DNA from: Daphnia pulex
Lineage: Eukaryota; Arthropoda; Branchiopoda; Diplostraca; Daphniidae
Reading direction: 5' to 3'
DNA: 64,000 bases
Assembly: GCF_021134715.1 (NCBI RefSeq)
Contig: NC_060023.1
Location: forward strand, 11,036,001-11,100,000
Part shown: in pieces, positions 34,701-47,900 of the stretch
How positions within the stretch are numbered: the first letter of the stretch is position 1
Layout: each line of letters starts with the position of its first letter
The notes under the pieces: model-generated
The model's input: only the letters and a program-made list of their open reading frames with translations
What the model was told of the DNA's origin: nothing
The model's database searches: none
Translations under genes and position numbers: made by a program

Positions 34701-37028
34701 CCGATAGACTTGATCGAGTATGGCCGCCTCCAGGGTCTTGTTTTTGCACCGCTGGGCCTGCAGACGGTCCAGGGCATCGCTCTCGCTCTTGGCCAGCAGC
34801 TCCGCCTCCCTTATCAGCGTTTGAAGCTCTTCCTCCCGAGATCGGATGATGGACTCGAGATGACGGTTGCGTTGATCGTCTGAGCTCTTTTGCGCCTCCC
34901 GCGTCTGGCACTGCGTTTCCAGATTAGTTATCTTCCGTTCCAGCCGCCCTAATTCGAATTGAACGTTGGTCCGTTTCGAAGCCAATTCCGTCGTCTCCTT
35001 TTCGCCAATAGCCCAGCAGCGATTGATTTCATCTCGGCGGGCTTCTTCGTTCCTTTTTATTTATTTTTTGGGCGGGAAAATAAGAAAGAAAATAAAAAAG
35101 CGGAAGGATCATCAGCCAATTGCGGAATCTACTCCGCCGTCGTTACACAAAGTGGTGAATCAAGGGGAAATAAATGGAAACCTGATGGATTGGTGAACGG
35201 CCGCTAGGGCCTCGTTATTCTTCTGTAAGGCCAACAAGCTGGATTGCCAGCTCTGGTTGAGCCGGATCTTTTCCGTGTTGATTGCCGCAACTTGGGCGTG
35301 AGCTCCGCGGATGGCATCCCTTAATCCGGCCGTCAACTGCTCCTCATCCAGCAGAACGTTCTCCATCTGGTTGCGCTTCCATTCGGCGGCCTCAACATCC
35401 GACAGCAGCTGATTGATCACCACATCCTGCGCGATAATTCAACAATTTCCGGTTAAATATGCAAAACTTCCCGGAACAAACAACAACAACAACCAACCAA
35501 CAACACACGTGACAACCACAACGATTTCCACTGTTACCGCACGTTGACAGGTGTCACTAGCGTGTCACGGTCCATCACGACAAGCTTACCACACCGTGAA
35601 CTTGTGCTGCCCAGTTATAAGAATCCCCCCCCCTCCCCCACGGCCAAAAAATGTCAAAAAAAGGAGGAGGAGGAGGAGAACAGCCCGTACTAAACAGGAT
35701 GTCAGGAAGTAAACAGAGCCACCACTGCCATGGCCGCTGGCTATATTCCGGGTATACTATTACAGAACACACAAAGATTGATTGTTGATTTTTCTGGCCG
35801 TTCGTACACGGAGCGTACTTTCCCCTTCTTTATCCGGCTTTAGCTTCTTCTTCTTCTTCTTAATCTATGAATAGAACTTTTTCTTTCCGGTTCGGCGGGT
35901 CCTGACCATAAAAAGAAAAGTTGACGTCATAACCGAACAGGTCTGAGACGAACAGATGCACGGAAGATATAGTACAAGAACGGGCGTTTAATAATGGATC
36001 GGCTAACCTGGAGGAGTTTATGAGCTTGGTTGGAATCCCGTTGGCGATGTCCTTGATCCAGTTGGCCCCTGGCTTGGGCCAGTTGTTGCTGTTGCTCCTC
36101 CAGACGCTGGCGGATTGTGGCCAACTTCTTGCGTCCCGACTCCAAATCCTTCTCCAAAAGGCCGTCGGCGGACTCAACGTCTCCCAGCAATCGTTCGAGA
36201 CTTTCGAATTGTTGTTTCTTCTCCGGAAGGACGTCACCTTCCACCTGGAGTCGTTTGGCCTTTTCCACGTCGAGGGCTTCCTTCTCCTTGCGGAGTGTCA
36301 CTCGACTCCGCTCATTGAGTCGTTTCATCTCATCCAGTCCGGCCGAAATCTTCTTCCTCTCGCGCAGGACGCACTTGCGTTTCTCTTCCGCTTCCAGGAT
36401 TTTCAGCGTCAGCTGTTGATCCTCTTCGTCCAGCAACTGCGTCAAATTGGCCTGGAAACGCTCCAGGCTAATCGAACAATGCAAATAATTAGAAGACAAA
36501 AATATCAAACTTTTATTTTTAAATTTCGTCTAACGAGGGTTAACGAACTTACATGGGATGGTCAGGATCGAGGACTTCCAGGTCGGGCCAATATCCTGCA
36601 GTTTGACTGGTCGGCGTTCCGGCTGTTCCGCTGTCGCTTCCGTCATCCGTGCTGAGTCCATCGTCTTCTCTGAGTGATCGAACTGTCAGAGATAGTCCAT
36701 CTCCTGTTCCTGCTCGGATCGCGCCATTATCCACCATGGGGCTCCTGTTTCTTCTGTTGGTCGTCTGTTGATTGGCGGCAGCCAAGCCGCCACCACCACC
36801 ACCACTGGCTCCTACGGCTGGATCTGTATTTATTTTCACGATCAAGTCTCTCATTCTTCCATCAGAGAAATTCCGGCGACCGGCGGGACTACGGGCGAGT
36901 TCCGTTCCAAGCTGCAGATGGCCGTAAACAGATCGGCGGCCTTCAGGGCCCAGGCTTTTGTTATTGACTGGTCGCCATGGAAACGAAGGCTGGCCCGAAA
37001 CGTAACTGTGTATATACCCCCCAAACAT
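31790..37028 (-). CDS. CCDC40: CCDC40-like coiled-coil protein (axonemal 96-nm ruler)
   Basis: A long, almost entirely coiled-coil protein in about ten exons. The N-terminal 160 residues from Met 37028 (MFGGYIHSYVSGQ) are low-complexity (poly-Gly, Ser/Asp) and end DLEVLDPDHP, spliced to ILERFQANLTQLLDEEDQQ. Later exons read AINTEKIRLNQSWQSSLLAL, GRLERKITNLETQCQTRE, LCDLNKVIVLWTGKLADIRE and SNAWHKILSKEIAKRRKVRQ, and the C-terminus is KLACEYPHLEAQLNEIRDSL. By memory these align in order with human CCDC40 (DHP..ERFQ start, EKxRxxxxWxSSL, xxLWxxK, and a C-terminal EYPxxxxxL). CCDC39/CCDC40 form the ruler that spaces radial spokes and inner dynein arms on motile axonemes. The upstream end may include another 5' exon. 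A generic coiled-coil is the alternative. Confidence 0.72.
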
Positions 37029-40000
37029 ATACTTGATCGATATTCCTGCTCATCCATCAGTCTAGCAAGAGAGAGGGGTGCTCCTGGGTTCAGTTCCAAC
37101 TACTACTACTCCTACAACTGCTCCTATCCACTAAATAAAAGGCCATAATACCCACACACACACATCCACAACACTCAAAGTCGATATGAGCTACTCGCAA
37201 ACTTCAACCCCGGCATATATAATCCTCCATCTTCTTGCTTTTCATCCATCCGGAAGGCATCCAAATTTTGATTTTTTTTTTTTATTTCCGAGACGTCACG
37301 AGAGGAGCGTGTGAGAGTAATAACGGCCAATAGCAGGCGGTAGTTCCACTGTGCAGTAAATAGGACAAATCCAAGTCTCTAAAGAAAAGGGAAAAGGAAA
37401 AAAAAGTTTTTAGAAACGAGTCGTAATAACATTTCGGGTGTTGGTGTGCGCGCGCGCTATCAGTTGGCCCGTCTGGATGCAAATGTGAGGGGCGCATCAC
37501 GCCGAGCGGACACGAAATCAGATAATAAAAAAATATAAAAAGAGGGGGGGGGGGATGAAAAAGTTTTTGGAGAGTCACAACAGTTACAAACACAAACATG
37601 CACATAAAAAGAAGACGACTCTTGTGTGTGTATGTGGAGCGAGGCTGTGTGTGTAGTATAATCGTCTGGCGGAAGAAAAGGAAACGATTGTAGAGAGAGA
37701 GAGAGAGTTGAGGGGGGTCTTTGGCCCAGTTTTTTTGTACCCCCGCTTGGTCGATAACGTTGCCGGCGAAAAAAACAAAACAAAAACAGAACAAAAAAAC
37801 AACAATAACAGCAGAGCGCTAATGTACACATAAAGAAAAGAATACCGAGTGCACAGCTCATTATCTAAACGCTTTGCGGGCGACATTAATCGAGTCGAAT
37901 GCCTCTCTCCCACTAGATGAGCAGCAGAGAGATCTCCATTCTCAGTCCGGAATTGCGGATGAATAGACAATTTTTCGCCACAAAGTTTTACAACAACTCA
38001 AACAAGTAGAAGAAGAAAAAAAAGTTGACCTTTGACGTGGCAAGCATAACGTTATAGAGTTGGCACAACTTGATTTTTAAAACAACTTTTGCCGGACTGA
38101 GTTTTTTCTTCCATCATTCCCCCCTCCCCCCAAACTTGTGCCATGTTCTTTTCTACACACGGCGTGTATGCATGCCGCGTCGAACTTTGCCCGGTGTCGG
38201 GTAACAAGTTCATCGATCCAAACGGCCAAGAGAGGAGTCGGATTTCGACTGTCAACTATTCATCAAGGCTGTTCACTTTTTCACTCTCAGACTCTACACA
38301 CAATGCAGCAGTGCAGTATTTTCGGTGCGCGTTACAATAAGCGATGCGCGGCCAACAACAACAACAACAACAACATTCAATTTGTCTGATTTTGTGTCAA
38401 TCGCATTTCGGGCGAAATTGGCCAACTGGAATGCGTCGCTTGATTCACCGTCCAGACAACCGATAATATTCCGCCGTCATCATTGGCCAGTCTCAGAGCG
38501 TCGCCCAGGGTTTCTTGACCCCCCTCCCTCCCTACCCATCGACGTCAACGGGCCAAATAATAATAAAAAAAGGGATCGGTTCACTTGAGTGAGTTTGGAG
38601 AAAGACCCAAGTTTTTGAATCAAGACTATTCAGATAAATCAAAAAGCCAAAGAACAAGAGATGGAGGAGAAAGAAGAATGATTCGATAAATGTTTCCCCG
38701 TATAGAGCTGCTTTTCCCATAAATATTTGAAGCCCAAGAAGAGTCTACTTTTGGTAGGTATATACCAGTCTATAAAGGCGCCGATCAATATTCATGAAAT
38801 TGAATTCTCGAATTTCTCCATTTGGTAGGAAGATTTTTCTATTACAAGGGGGAAAAAAGAAGATGGGTGGAGCTCTAACCCGATATGGCTGATGATGATG
38901 GCAACGGGTCACGTCTTTCCAATGGGACGGCCAACGAAATGATAAGCCGGTGGCCGACTTGTGTAGCCGCTCCTGTGGCATATCAAACGATGGTCGACAT
39001 CGTCCCTAGCTGTCCACCACCACCACCACCACACAAAGTTTCCGGCTGCAGCAATCGCCAATCACAAATTTTTCTTCTTCTTTCATATCGGACAAGAAAA
39101 TGTCGCTCACAGTCAAATATGATTTCATGCAGTACATCTTCTTTCGTTCACTTTTCCATCTGAAAATCATTTTTTCTTCTTCGGCTGGTGTGTGCTGCTG
39201 ATTGAACATGCGTTACACGGCTGTTTGGCTTTTTCTTTTTCCTTCTTCTTTCCTCCCTCCGCCTGTCTCCTTCTTCTTCCTCCCCCTTTTTTCATCCTTT
39301 TCAGTTTGCCTTGCAGCACATCTCTCCTTCTGATGTTGTGTGTGTGTGTGTGCTCGCTCTCACTCGGGACTCTGCTGCTCTGCTCTGCTATTGATCCGAA
39401 AGTGGAGGAAAGAGTAAAGAGAGAGAGGGGATATATACGTAGAAAGGGTAAGAGAGAAGGATAGCAGCTCTGATCTGAGCTGGAATTGACGATGTATACA
39501 GCGCCCAACGAGATCTTCTTCCCTTTTTAACCTTTCACAGTTCCGGTCACAGATATTTTCCCTGTTCAAAGAGAAATGGGAAAAAAACTAAAATCATTAA
39601 ATAATCACGTTGGCGCGAAAGAATTTCCGGAGTTCTTTCCGGGTTGAATAAAAACGGTCAAATAATTCACTAAAAAAGTCTACAACATTTTTTAAAAAAA
39701 TTTGAGAAACTAAACTGATCCAAATGATTTTTAGTTGGCTAAAAAAAAGGGTAAAAGATTTGATACCGTTGCAAGTTCCTGGGTATAGACTGCTGTTCCT
39801 GGATAGACCACAGAGTTTATTATTATTAATTTTGTTTTCGCTCCCGTGTACGTTTGTCTGTTTCTTTCCTGGGTCTCCTTTTATTTCCCTCCTTCTTCCT
39901 TCCATCCTTGCACGCCGTGATGTACACGCATGCGCACACTTGGGCAGTGTGGCTGGAGAGAGAGAAGAGAGAAACTAGTTGTCGTGGTACGAAGATAGAG

Positions 40001-41456
40001 GGAGAACTAGTGGAGGAGGAGGCGTCGTTTGTACATTTTCAGGTTGGCAACTTGATATGGCCTTTTCAGTCTAGAGTGGATTTCCCGCCCGGACGGTCGT
40101 GTACGTGTCGCCTGTGCGTGTGTGTGTCTTGCTCCGTTAGTAACAGCAGCAAACACGTCAACCATTTGGGGGCCAAAAAAAGAGAGAAGAGAGAGACAGA
40201 AAGTCTCACACAGGCGCGGTCAAAACTCGCCCCCCTCTAAAACACAAAAGTGTCCAGTTACAACCCAGGAGAGCCCCAGCTTGCTCCAGTTTTTTATTTT
40301 GTTTTGTTAATCATTTTTCTCCAAGCTCCAATTTCTCACGAGCACTTTGGGGTCGAACACAAATTGTCAAAGTCGATCTTCCTCCAGCTGGCCAGCGGTC
40401 GAAAAAAAATTTGGAATCCAGGAGAATGTGAATGTGCACCGATAAGAAGCCAGAGCGCCGATGGGAGGAAGCAACGCCGGCCATAGGATTGACACCAAGT
40501 CGGGCGCTCTCAAAATGGTCCAGCCGAAGAAGCAGCCCAAGCTGAAGCCAGTGCTGACGGACGAGCAAAGAGGCTTGTTACTCGTCGTGCCCAGTCTGAG
40601 GAATAACGAGAACGGCTAATCATTCCTGTTGGTTTTATTTTCCTTTCTCCTTTTAGTCTCCAATTTTTTCTTTTTTCTTTTCTCATTTTTCTCTTCTTCT
40701 TCTTTGATTTTTTCGGCCATCTTTTATCTTCTTTTTCTTCTTCCTTCATTTCCTCTGATTACATTCATCCTTGTCCATCTGTTATTTTCGGAGCTGCGAC
40801 AAGGCCAACCCCAAAGAAGAAATCCCGTGCGAAAAGAATATTTAGCTCTTCTTCGTACCTCTCGGATCCGTTTTCATTTCTCTCCCTTTGATTCGATTCG
40901 TCGTCGTCGTCCTTTTTTTGTGTGTCCGCCCGGTTTCGATTGCGTTAGGAATTTCCTTTTTCTCTCTCTCTCTGTTGCCCATTTCCGATCGGGAACGTTT
41001 TTGTTCGGGTTCCCCCTTTTCCAGTGAAACGAACGATCAAAAGAATTGACAATTGTTGAGGATTGTCGTGTCGAATAACTTGTCGCTTATTCTGAGCGGG
41101 ACCGAATATTTTTGGGGGAGAAGAAAAGTGCGTCGTCGATTCGGTTGTTGTTGTTGTGGTGGTCGAGGACTCTCCAACGTCATCTCGTCCAGCATTCCGC
41201 CTCACATTTTTCTGAAGAAGGTGTAAAAACATCAACATGCCCAAATGCTGGGCCGTCGCCGCCGTCGCCGCCGCCGCCACCAGCTCGCAGGAGCCAGGCC
41301 GTCCATCAGGCCGCCAGATCCCGTCGTCTGCCACCACTGTTGTCGTCGTCGACCGAGATCCTCATCACCTGCGAGTATGATTGCCGCTGCCGGACCGTCG
41401 GACGGCCCTGAAAAGCAGCAGCAGCAGAACAGACAGTTACAACTTTATCACAAACC
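37029..41456. other. 4.4-kb divergent intergenic / 5' UTR region
   Basis: Between the CCDC40 start and the RGS start. Rich in simple sequence: a CG/GT stretch at about 37448-37456, GA repeats at about 37696-37708, AAC repeats (38352-38375), TG repeats (39336-39352), CT/GA runs (39409-39430) and GCC repeats just before the RGS start (41255-41285). It likely holds one or more non-coding 5' exons of the RGS gene. The only coding-looking piece is the small reading frame at 40461. Confidence 0.4.
40461..40619 (+). CDS. possible 52-residue small protein or upstream ORF
   Basis: ATG GGA GGA AGC ... to TAA, 52 residues: MGGSNAGHRIDTKSGALKMV, then a Lys/Pro-rich run (QPKKQPKLKPVLTDEQRGLL) and NNENG. 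The codon choice (AAG, CTG, GTG, GTC) is like that of the neighbouring genes and unlike the surrounding low-complexity DNA, which is why I list it. It lies 840 bp upstream of the RGS start codon on the same strand, so it may be a small independent protein, an upstream ORF in the RGS leader, or coding-like 5' UTR. I do not recognise a family. Confidence 0.3.
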   Translation: MGGSNAGHRIDTKSGALKMVQPKKQPKLKPVLTDEQRGLLLVVPSLRNNENG

Positions 41457-44400
41457 ATGGACAACCAAATCAACGAGGCGCAGCAGCATCGTCATTGTTG
41501 CCATGGCGGACAACAACAACAACAGCAACACCACCATCACAACGCGGATGTCTCAGTCGCTGACAAGTCGGCCGATCCTTTCGCCGGCAACGCCACCGCC
41601 GCCGTTGTCGATTCGGCAGATTCTTTCGATCACGGCGGAAGCGGCGGAAGCGGAGGCGGACTCGTCGGAAAGCGACCTCTCGTCTTCGACAAGGTAAAAA
41701 ATCAACCACCCCCAACGGGGATGGAACCAACTTGTTCCGAGAAAACTAACAACCTGCTAAAACTTCAAAAGCGGAATAAATAATGAAACGTCTTATTTAA
41801 TACCTTCATTTGCCTAATAAATAACGTACGACTTTGCCTCCGCTTTGCCGCACAGTTGGGCCATCCCTCCTGGGATTTCCCGACCGACCGTCCTCCTCCT
41901 CGCCATGTCATGTGGGGTGGTGGGGGGAAGGCGGATGTTGCGCATTCATTCTCGTGAATATTAATCGTCCATTCTTCTTGTCAGTCCCACCCATCCTCCA
42001 CCTCACGACTCTCTTAAAGAGCAGCAGCAGCTCCTTTTGCGGATGAAAAGCCCTTTGATATAGTACTGTAAACCGGGGGATAGAGGGGGATATGGATATG
42101 TAGTCGAGAGGGTGGGGTAGAAGGAGGAAAACAAAAGAACGTCGCGGCATTATACCCGGGATCTGTGTAAGATGCACATCCACTGGTATTATCAGAAGCG
42201 GCAGATCCATCAAATCATTTTCAAATTAATGGACATTTCCAAGGGGGAACGGGACAGGCCTCCCATTCGATCCATCCAGGCTCCGCCATGTAGTAGTAAA
42301 AAGTAGTTTGTGATATTCCTGCAAAAAGAAAAGAGAAAATGGTTATTAAATTTGAAACAACAACGACATTTTAAGGCGAGGCCGGGGCGTGATTACGAAC
42401 GAAACAAAGTTAGGGCGACGAACACACGAAAATAGGGTGCGGTCGGAAGTCAAAAGAAATTCAATTCCAAAAATTAAATGGTTATTACACCATCATTCTT
42501 CCATGTCACAGGAGGGGGGGGGGGGGGGCTCTCCGGGGAATGAGACCCAGGACAGTCTAAGCTACCAGGGAGACAGACACACACTTTGGATTTACAAAGT
42601 TGAATTGGATATTATATCCGAGGGCTTGAATTGCGGAATAGAATAACCCCGGTGGCCACCGCCAATGGTTGCACTGTCGATTCAATCAGCCGACAGTGTA
42701 TCTAATAGAAAAGAATGTCGCAGACGTAAGAGAGACAGAGAGAGAGTCCAGGGACTTGTTCTTCTTCAAATTGGACTTGGGAAAAGGAGCAGTCACTTGT
42801 TCAGCATGGCGGTTATGGTCATTTTCTAACCGTGTCTCCTACATTTATTCTTGTGCGGATGGGATAGAATCGAAAAGGGATTAGTTTGATGTTTTCGATC
42901 GAATCTTCCGGGGAAATGACATTTTCCAGGTTTCCTCCGCAATCAACTAACGGGAGTTAGTTGATGCTCCTGACCAGCCCCAACCATCGTTGATTCAATT
43001 GTTGCTTGTGGCTTTTCACATCGACGCCCGCCACATCCATTTTCCTATTTTCCCCCATCCATCATCCAGTTGTGGCATTTTTGTTTTTTCGACAATTGTC
43101 AAGACCAAAAAACCAAAAAAATATTCGTTCCCTTCAGTCCTATCACTTGTTGTTGATGACAGATGGAGAGCCTGGTGAGGGAGATGCAGGATCCCGAGAA
43201 CGGGGTGCCAGTGAGGAGCCAAAAGTTGTTCCTCACTTCCATTCCGTCAGCTTTTATGGGTCAGTTTCTCCATTTTTTCTCATTTTTCTCCCGTAAATCG
43301 ATTCATCTTCATTTTGAGCCTTGCGGATCAGGTTACGACATGATCGAGTGGCTGATGGAGCGTTTAAATATTGAAGACTCTGGTAAGTTTGGCTCTTTTT
43401 TAACTTTTTCTTGTTGTTCTCCGGATGACATCGTTTTTGTCTTTTCTTCTTTCCAGTGGAGGCGATCCACATGGCCAATCTTCTGTGTCAGCACGGCTAC
43501 TTTTTCCCGGTGGGCGAATGCAACAAGAGCCTCTCCGTGAAGGACGACAGCTCACTCTACCGCTTCCAGGTGAGCACTTTTTCTTCCCCATTTTATCGCA
43601 TCCGTCAAAAGCCTTCCAGTAAAATTTGAAATCTTCCTGATTGGCAATATACACTCGAGAGTTTGGCGGCCGTATTTGCAGTTGGAATCAAATTGTCGAT
43701 TGATTGGCAAACATGGAGAGAAACTACTTATGTGCAAACCTATCCCCGCCCAGCTCCCTTAAAACTTATTGACAAATCGAGTCTTTCATCCAGCATGACA
43801 ATGGCTGGCAGTCGTGAAAACGCCCATCACGATAAGCGGAGCTCGTTATTATCCATCAATTGCCCGTTGCCCGTTCACTTTATCTCGATCGCTCCTGCAA
43901 TTGTATCAAAAATTCTGGACCGTGACAACAACACAGCCCGATTGTTGTCGCCATCCAACACAATTTTGTTTTCCCCCACTTCCCCGCAGGGATTGGATCC
44001 GTGCCAATAAATTCCGCCAGTGAATAATAACGTGACGCCGACCATCTTACTTATACAGACACCGACGCTTTCCGACAAATGATGAACGGCAGGGATTTTT
44101 TAAGGTGTCGACATCCCATTATTCTCCTTCTCACTCGGAATTTCTGGTCCCCTCCAACACCGGAATGACGGAAACGTCGACATAAAAGTTTTTAAAGGGC
44201 CGTAAAAAGGATTAATCAATCTAAAGGACCAATCTCAAAAATGGGATAAAGCTTTCGTGATAATCAATCGGATCGCTCCCATCACCTGAATTGTCGATAG
44301 CGGAGGCACGCGCTTGCGTCACTTTTTCTTCCTTCATCCCAAACGCAAAAAGCAAATAAAAAAGGAACGGAATGGCGTTTTGCAATCCAGCGCCCCCCGG

Positions 44401-44880
44401 CGTGCGAGTATATAGATGCGAAGGTTTGCCGATGAATGGAGGGGGGGGACCAGAATAACTCCCGTCTCGTCTCGCCCATCTTTTTTCTTCTTTCGGGAGT
44501 CGGGAGCGGGGCAGGAGCGTACAGAAATAATATCACCTTCAAAAACAGAAATGAAAACAAAATAAAAATAAGGAGATTGGACTTTGCCAAAAATTCTTCA
44601 AAGACTTTTTTACCTTTTTTTTCTTATTTCAAACATTCTTTTTATTTGGGCGGGTTTACCACGTGGACAGCGGGACTTAAAAAAAAAATCTTCACCGACT
44701 GTTGTTGCGACTTTTTACTTGACAACATCTGTGCGTCCTTGATTATTGCCATCCGGCCGGAAGTTCCAAGTCTAAAAAAGAGTAAAAAAAAAAAGATTTA
44801 AAAAAAGGCGATGGGGTTCTTCTCTATCGCCCCACCGCGTCTGGGACGGAGATGGGATGTCGTGCGCAATCCAATTAAAG

Positions 44881-44915
<35 letters not shown>

Positions 44916-47900
44916 GCAATAGACAACGAAAGGCATCACCAACCGGACTGTGCGGGCAACTGAAAAGAAACTCCAGACTGCTGTGTAAAAATAATCTAAA
45001 AAGGAAAGAGAGGGGAAATAGGATAAAAGAAGAAGAAGAAAGTTGTTGATCCACCCCAGACTGGCGGGTTGCGCCAGTGCCTTTTTCAATATTCATTCGA
45101 CCATCTAAGATGAAAGAAGAAGTCTCTCATCTCCTCATTCACTTCGCACCGTTCGTCTAATCAAATTAAATCGCTCTCTTTTCCCACCCATCAAGACCCC
45201 CACCATTCCCGTCCGACTCTTTTTTCCTCTTTCCTTATTTGATCGTCGCCTACCAAAGTCAAAGAGTGTTGTGTTGCGTGTCAATGTCGTCGGCCCCCCC
45301 AAAGTTGTCTTCTTTTTTCTCTAACTCTCTTCGCGCTTTTTGTTCATTTTCAAAAAAAGATGAAGGACTTGACAACGACGGTTTACCCCCCTCCCGCGCC
45401 CAAAGGCGGATCGATTACTCGGGTTTGCCCGCTCTTTGTTGTCGGCCCTCCAATTGGAAAATCCCGATTCTCTTCTTCTTCTTGTCGTATTTTTCACAGG
45501 GCCAAAACTTGCGCCTTTGGGGGGCTATGGTGGGCGAATTTGGTAGGGGGGAAGACAAGACAACTCGAGATGAAGATGATTCGATCACGGTTCAATATAA
45601 TCCTCTGCAATCCCTCCTTGTTTCTGCTGGATATCTTTTGGCCATTCCTTGGTCGCCACCGCTAGTGGTAGTACTACCAACCACCAAACACACACACCAC
45701 CGCTGCCGTTATCGAGCCAGACTATTGATTTTTCCCGTTCTCCATCCATCCATCCCCACCCCCCTTTCTCTACGTCTGTGTGTGTGTAAGCTCCTGAAAA
45801 CGGTGGTGTCGGGTCGACGACGACGACGTCGTCAGGCCCCCCTGGAAGAAGGAGGTGCTCCGCCCAGATTGTATGTGGCCGGGCCAATCACACAACGGCC
45901 TTTGCCTTGTTGTGTGTGTGTGTGTGCCAGGCAGGCAACAACCCCCTCAGCCAGCATCTCTCATCTGTTGTTGTATAGCTTCTCTCTTCTTCTTCCTCCT
46001 TTTTTGTTCTCTTTTGTTCTCTCAAGATATTAATCGACAAAATGAGGAAAACGATCAAGAAAAAAGAAAATAAAAATCACAAAATGAAAGAGGAAACGAA
46101 CGATTTCCATCATTTTGTGTTTCTTAATGGACAAATCCTATTGCCAACCAATTATGGCCTTTTTTTCTTCCTCTCTCTCAAACGATTTGTTTTCTCCTTT
46201 TTTCTTTCGCCCGACGACAGACGCCGTATTATTGGGCGTCGCAGAACCACAGTCCGGAAAACAGCGAGTACGTCATCTACCTGTACAAGCGCTCGTTACG
46301 CAACAAGCAGAAACATGGACTGGAGGAGTACGAATTGGTAAGCGGCGGCTTAGCCCACGCCGGAATAAATATTTTTCGACGACGGAAAAAAATCAATCCC
46401 CCCTGCATGCACAAAAGGAGGGGGCTTGGCAAAGAAATAAATTTACATTTATTTATGATGTTGATGTTGTTTTTTCGTGTTGTTGTGCTTACGGCGGATA
46501 ACAGGAGGCCCTAAGTCGACTCAAGAGGCAGATGGCACACAAATGGGAGTTTATCGTCATGCAAGCGGAAGAACAGGTATACATAAATTACTGGGGGAGC
46601 AGCCCTACACTTCATCACGTAACTTTTTTAATTGACGTAATGAAACTATGGACTGGGAGGAATTCGCGGAATCTTTAATCAAAAGATTCCGATTTTTCCA
46701 CCTTTTACAAAACCAACAAAAGGCAAATGCTTTTGAGTGGAAATTTCATATTAAAAAGACCGACAGGGCTTTCTTATTCTTATTTACTCGGTGGGATGCA
46801 ATAAATAATAAAATTAAAGGAATAACAAATTATTGGTGATAACTTACTACTGGTTGCGGAGGGAAAGAAAGAGCTTGCGGGGTCTCTCACTCGCCGTTGT
46901 TGGTTGTTGTACATTTTCTCCATTTGTTCCGTCAAGGTGAGGCTGGCCAAAGACCGGAAGAAAGGCGACAAGATCGTAACGGATAGCCAAGAGCGGGCCT
47001 ATTGGAGGGCGTACAGGCCGCCGCCCAGTTTCCTCAATTGCCTGGAACAGCCGCCTTTCCCCACCAACTCGTCGTGGATTTCATTGGCGCCATCTTCGAA
47101 TCAGCGTGACGACTCGGCCGGAGCTTCTTGCACAACCGCATCGTCCAACTTTATCCGAAAGTGGAAGAACATCGAAGAGATCAAAACTGAGGTAAAAGAA
47201 AAAAGAAACATTACGCCTCTCACCCATCATTTAGCAGCTTCTAGACAATGTCGATCCAATGCCATTTAAAGCGATTCTGTCAGACTCTTAATGGATGCAA
47301 TATGGAATAGCCGATCCCCCAGTGCAAGACCACTGACACTGTAACAGCAAATGTAAACCTCTTTTTGTGCGGGGAGCCCGGGCGAATGTTGTATCAAGTT
47401 ATGTAATGACAAGCGAAAGGGAGAACGAGAGGGAAGATGATGGCTGCTGCTGCTGCTGCTGGATGTAATCATGCCCCTGAGAATATATATATAGGATATA
47501 TTCGGTGCACGGTCACCATGCCAACCCGCTGCGCTGATGATACCGCTGGAAACATGGGTTGGACTGAAACGACGGCGACGGCTTTGGCCTCATCTGTATC
47601 CAAGGAGAGGAATGAGGGAGGTAGAACTCTTTATCCGATACACACGTACTACATCAAGGGAAATGAAAAAGGGAAGGGCCAAAAAAAAATATAAAATAAA
47701 TGGGGATCGGTCTGTTCAACAGCGACAAGGAGCGGCAATCTAGTCAAAGGATTTATATACACCGACATTGGCCGGTCAACATCAACCGAACATGATCATT
47801 GTACCTTGTAAAAATCTTTTGCTTAAATTAGCTTAACGAGGCTCCCCCCTTTTTTGCAAAGGTATAGAAGAAGAGGATATCTTTCTTTTTTCTATAGCGT

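Noticed and set aside
36020-36655. A 211-codon plus-strand frame
   Set aside because: It lies exactly antisense to the coiled-coil exon of CCDC40; heptad-rich Leu/Glu codons read backwards give long open Leu/Gln frames. No splice logic and no family match. The same applies to plus-strand frames at 34070-34883.
45239-46033. A 264-codon plus-strand frame
   Set aside because: Inside RGS intron 4; its composition is Ser/Arg/Pro/Phe from CT-rich and low-complexity DNA, with no domain and no conservation I can recognise.
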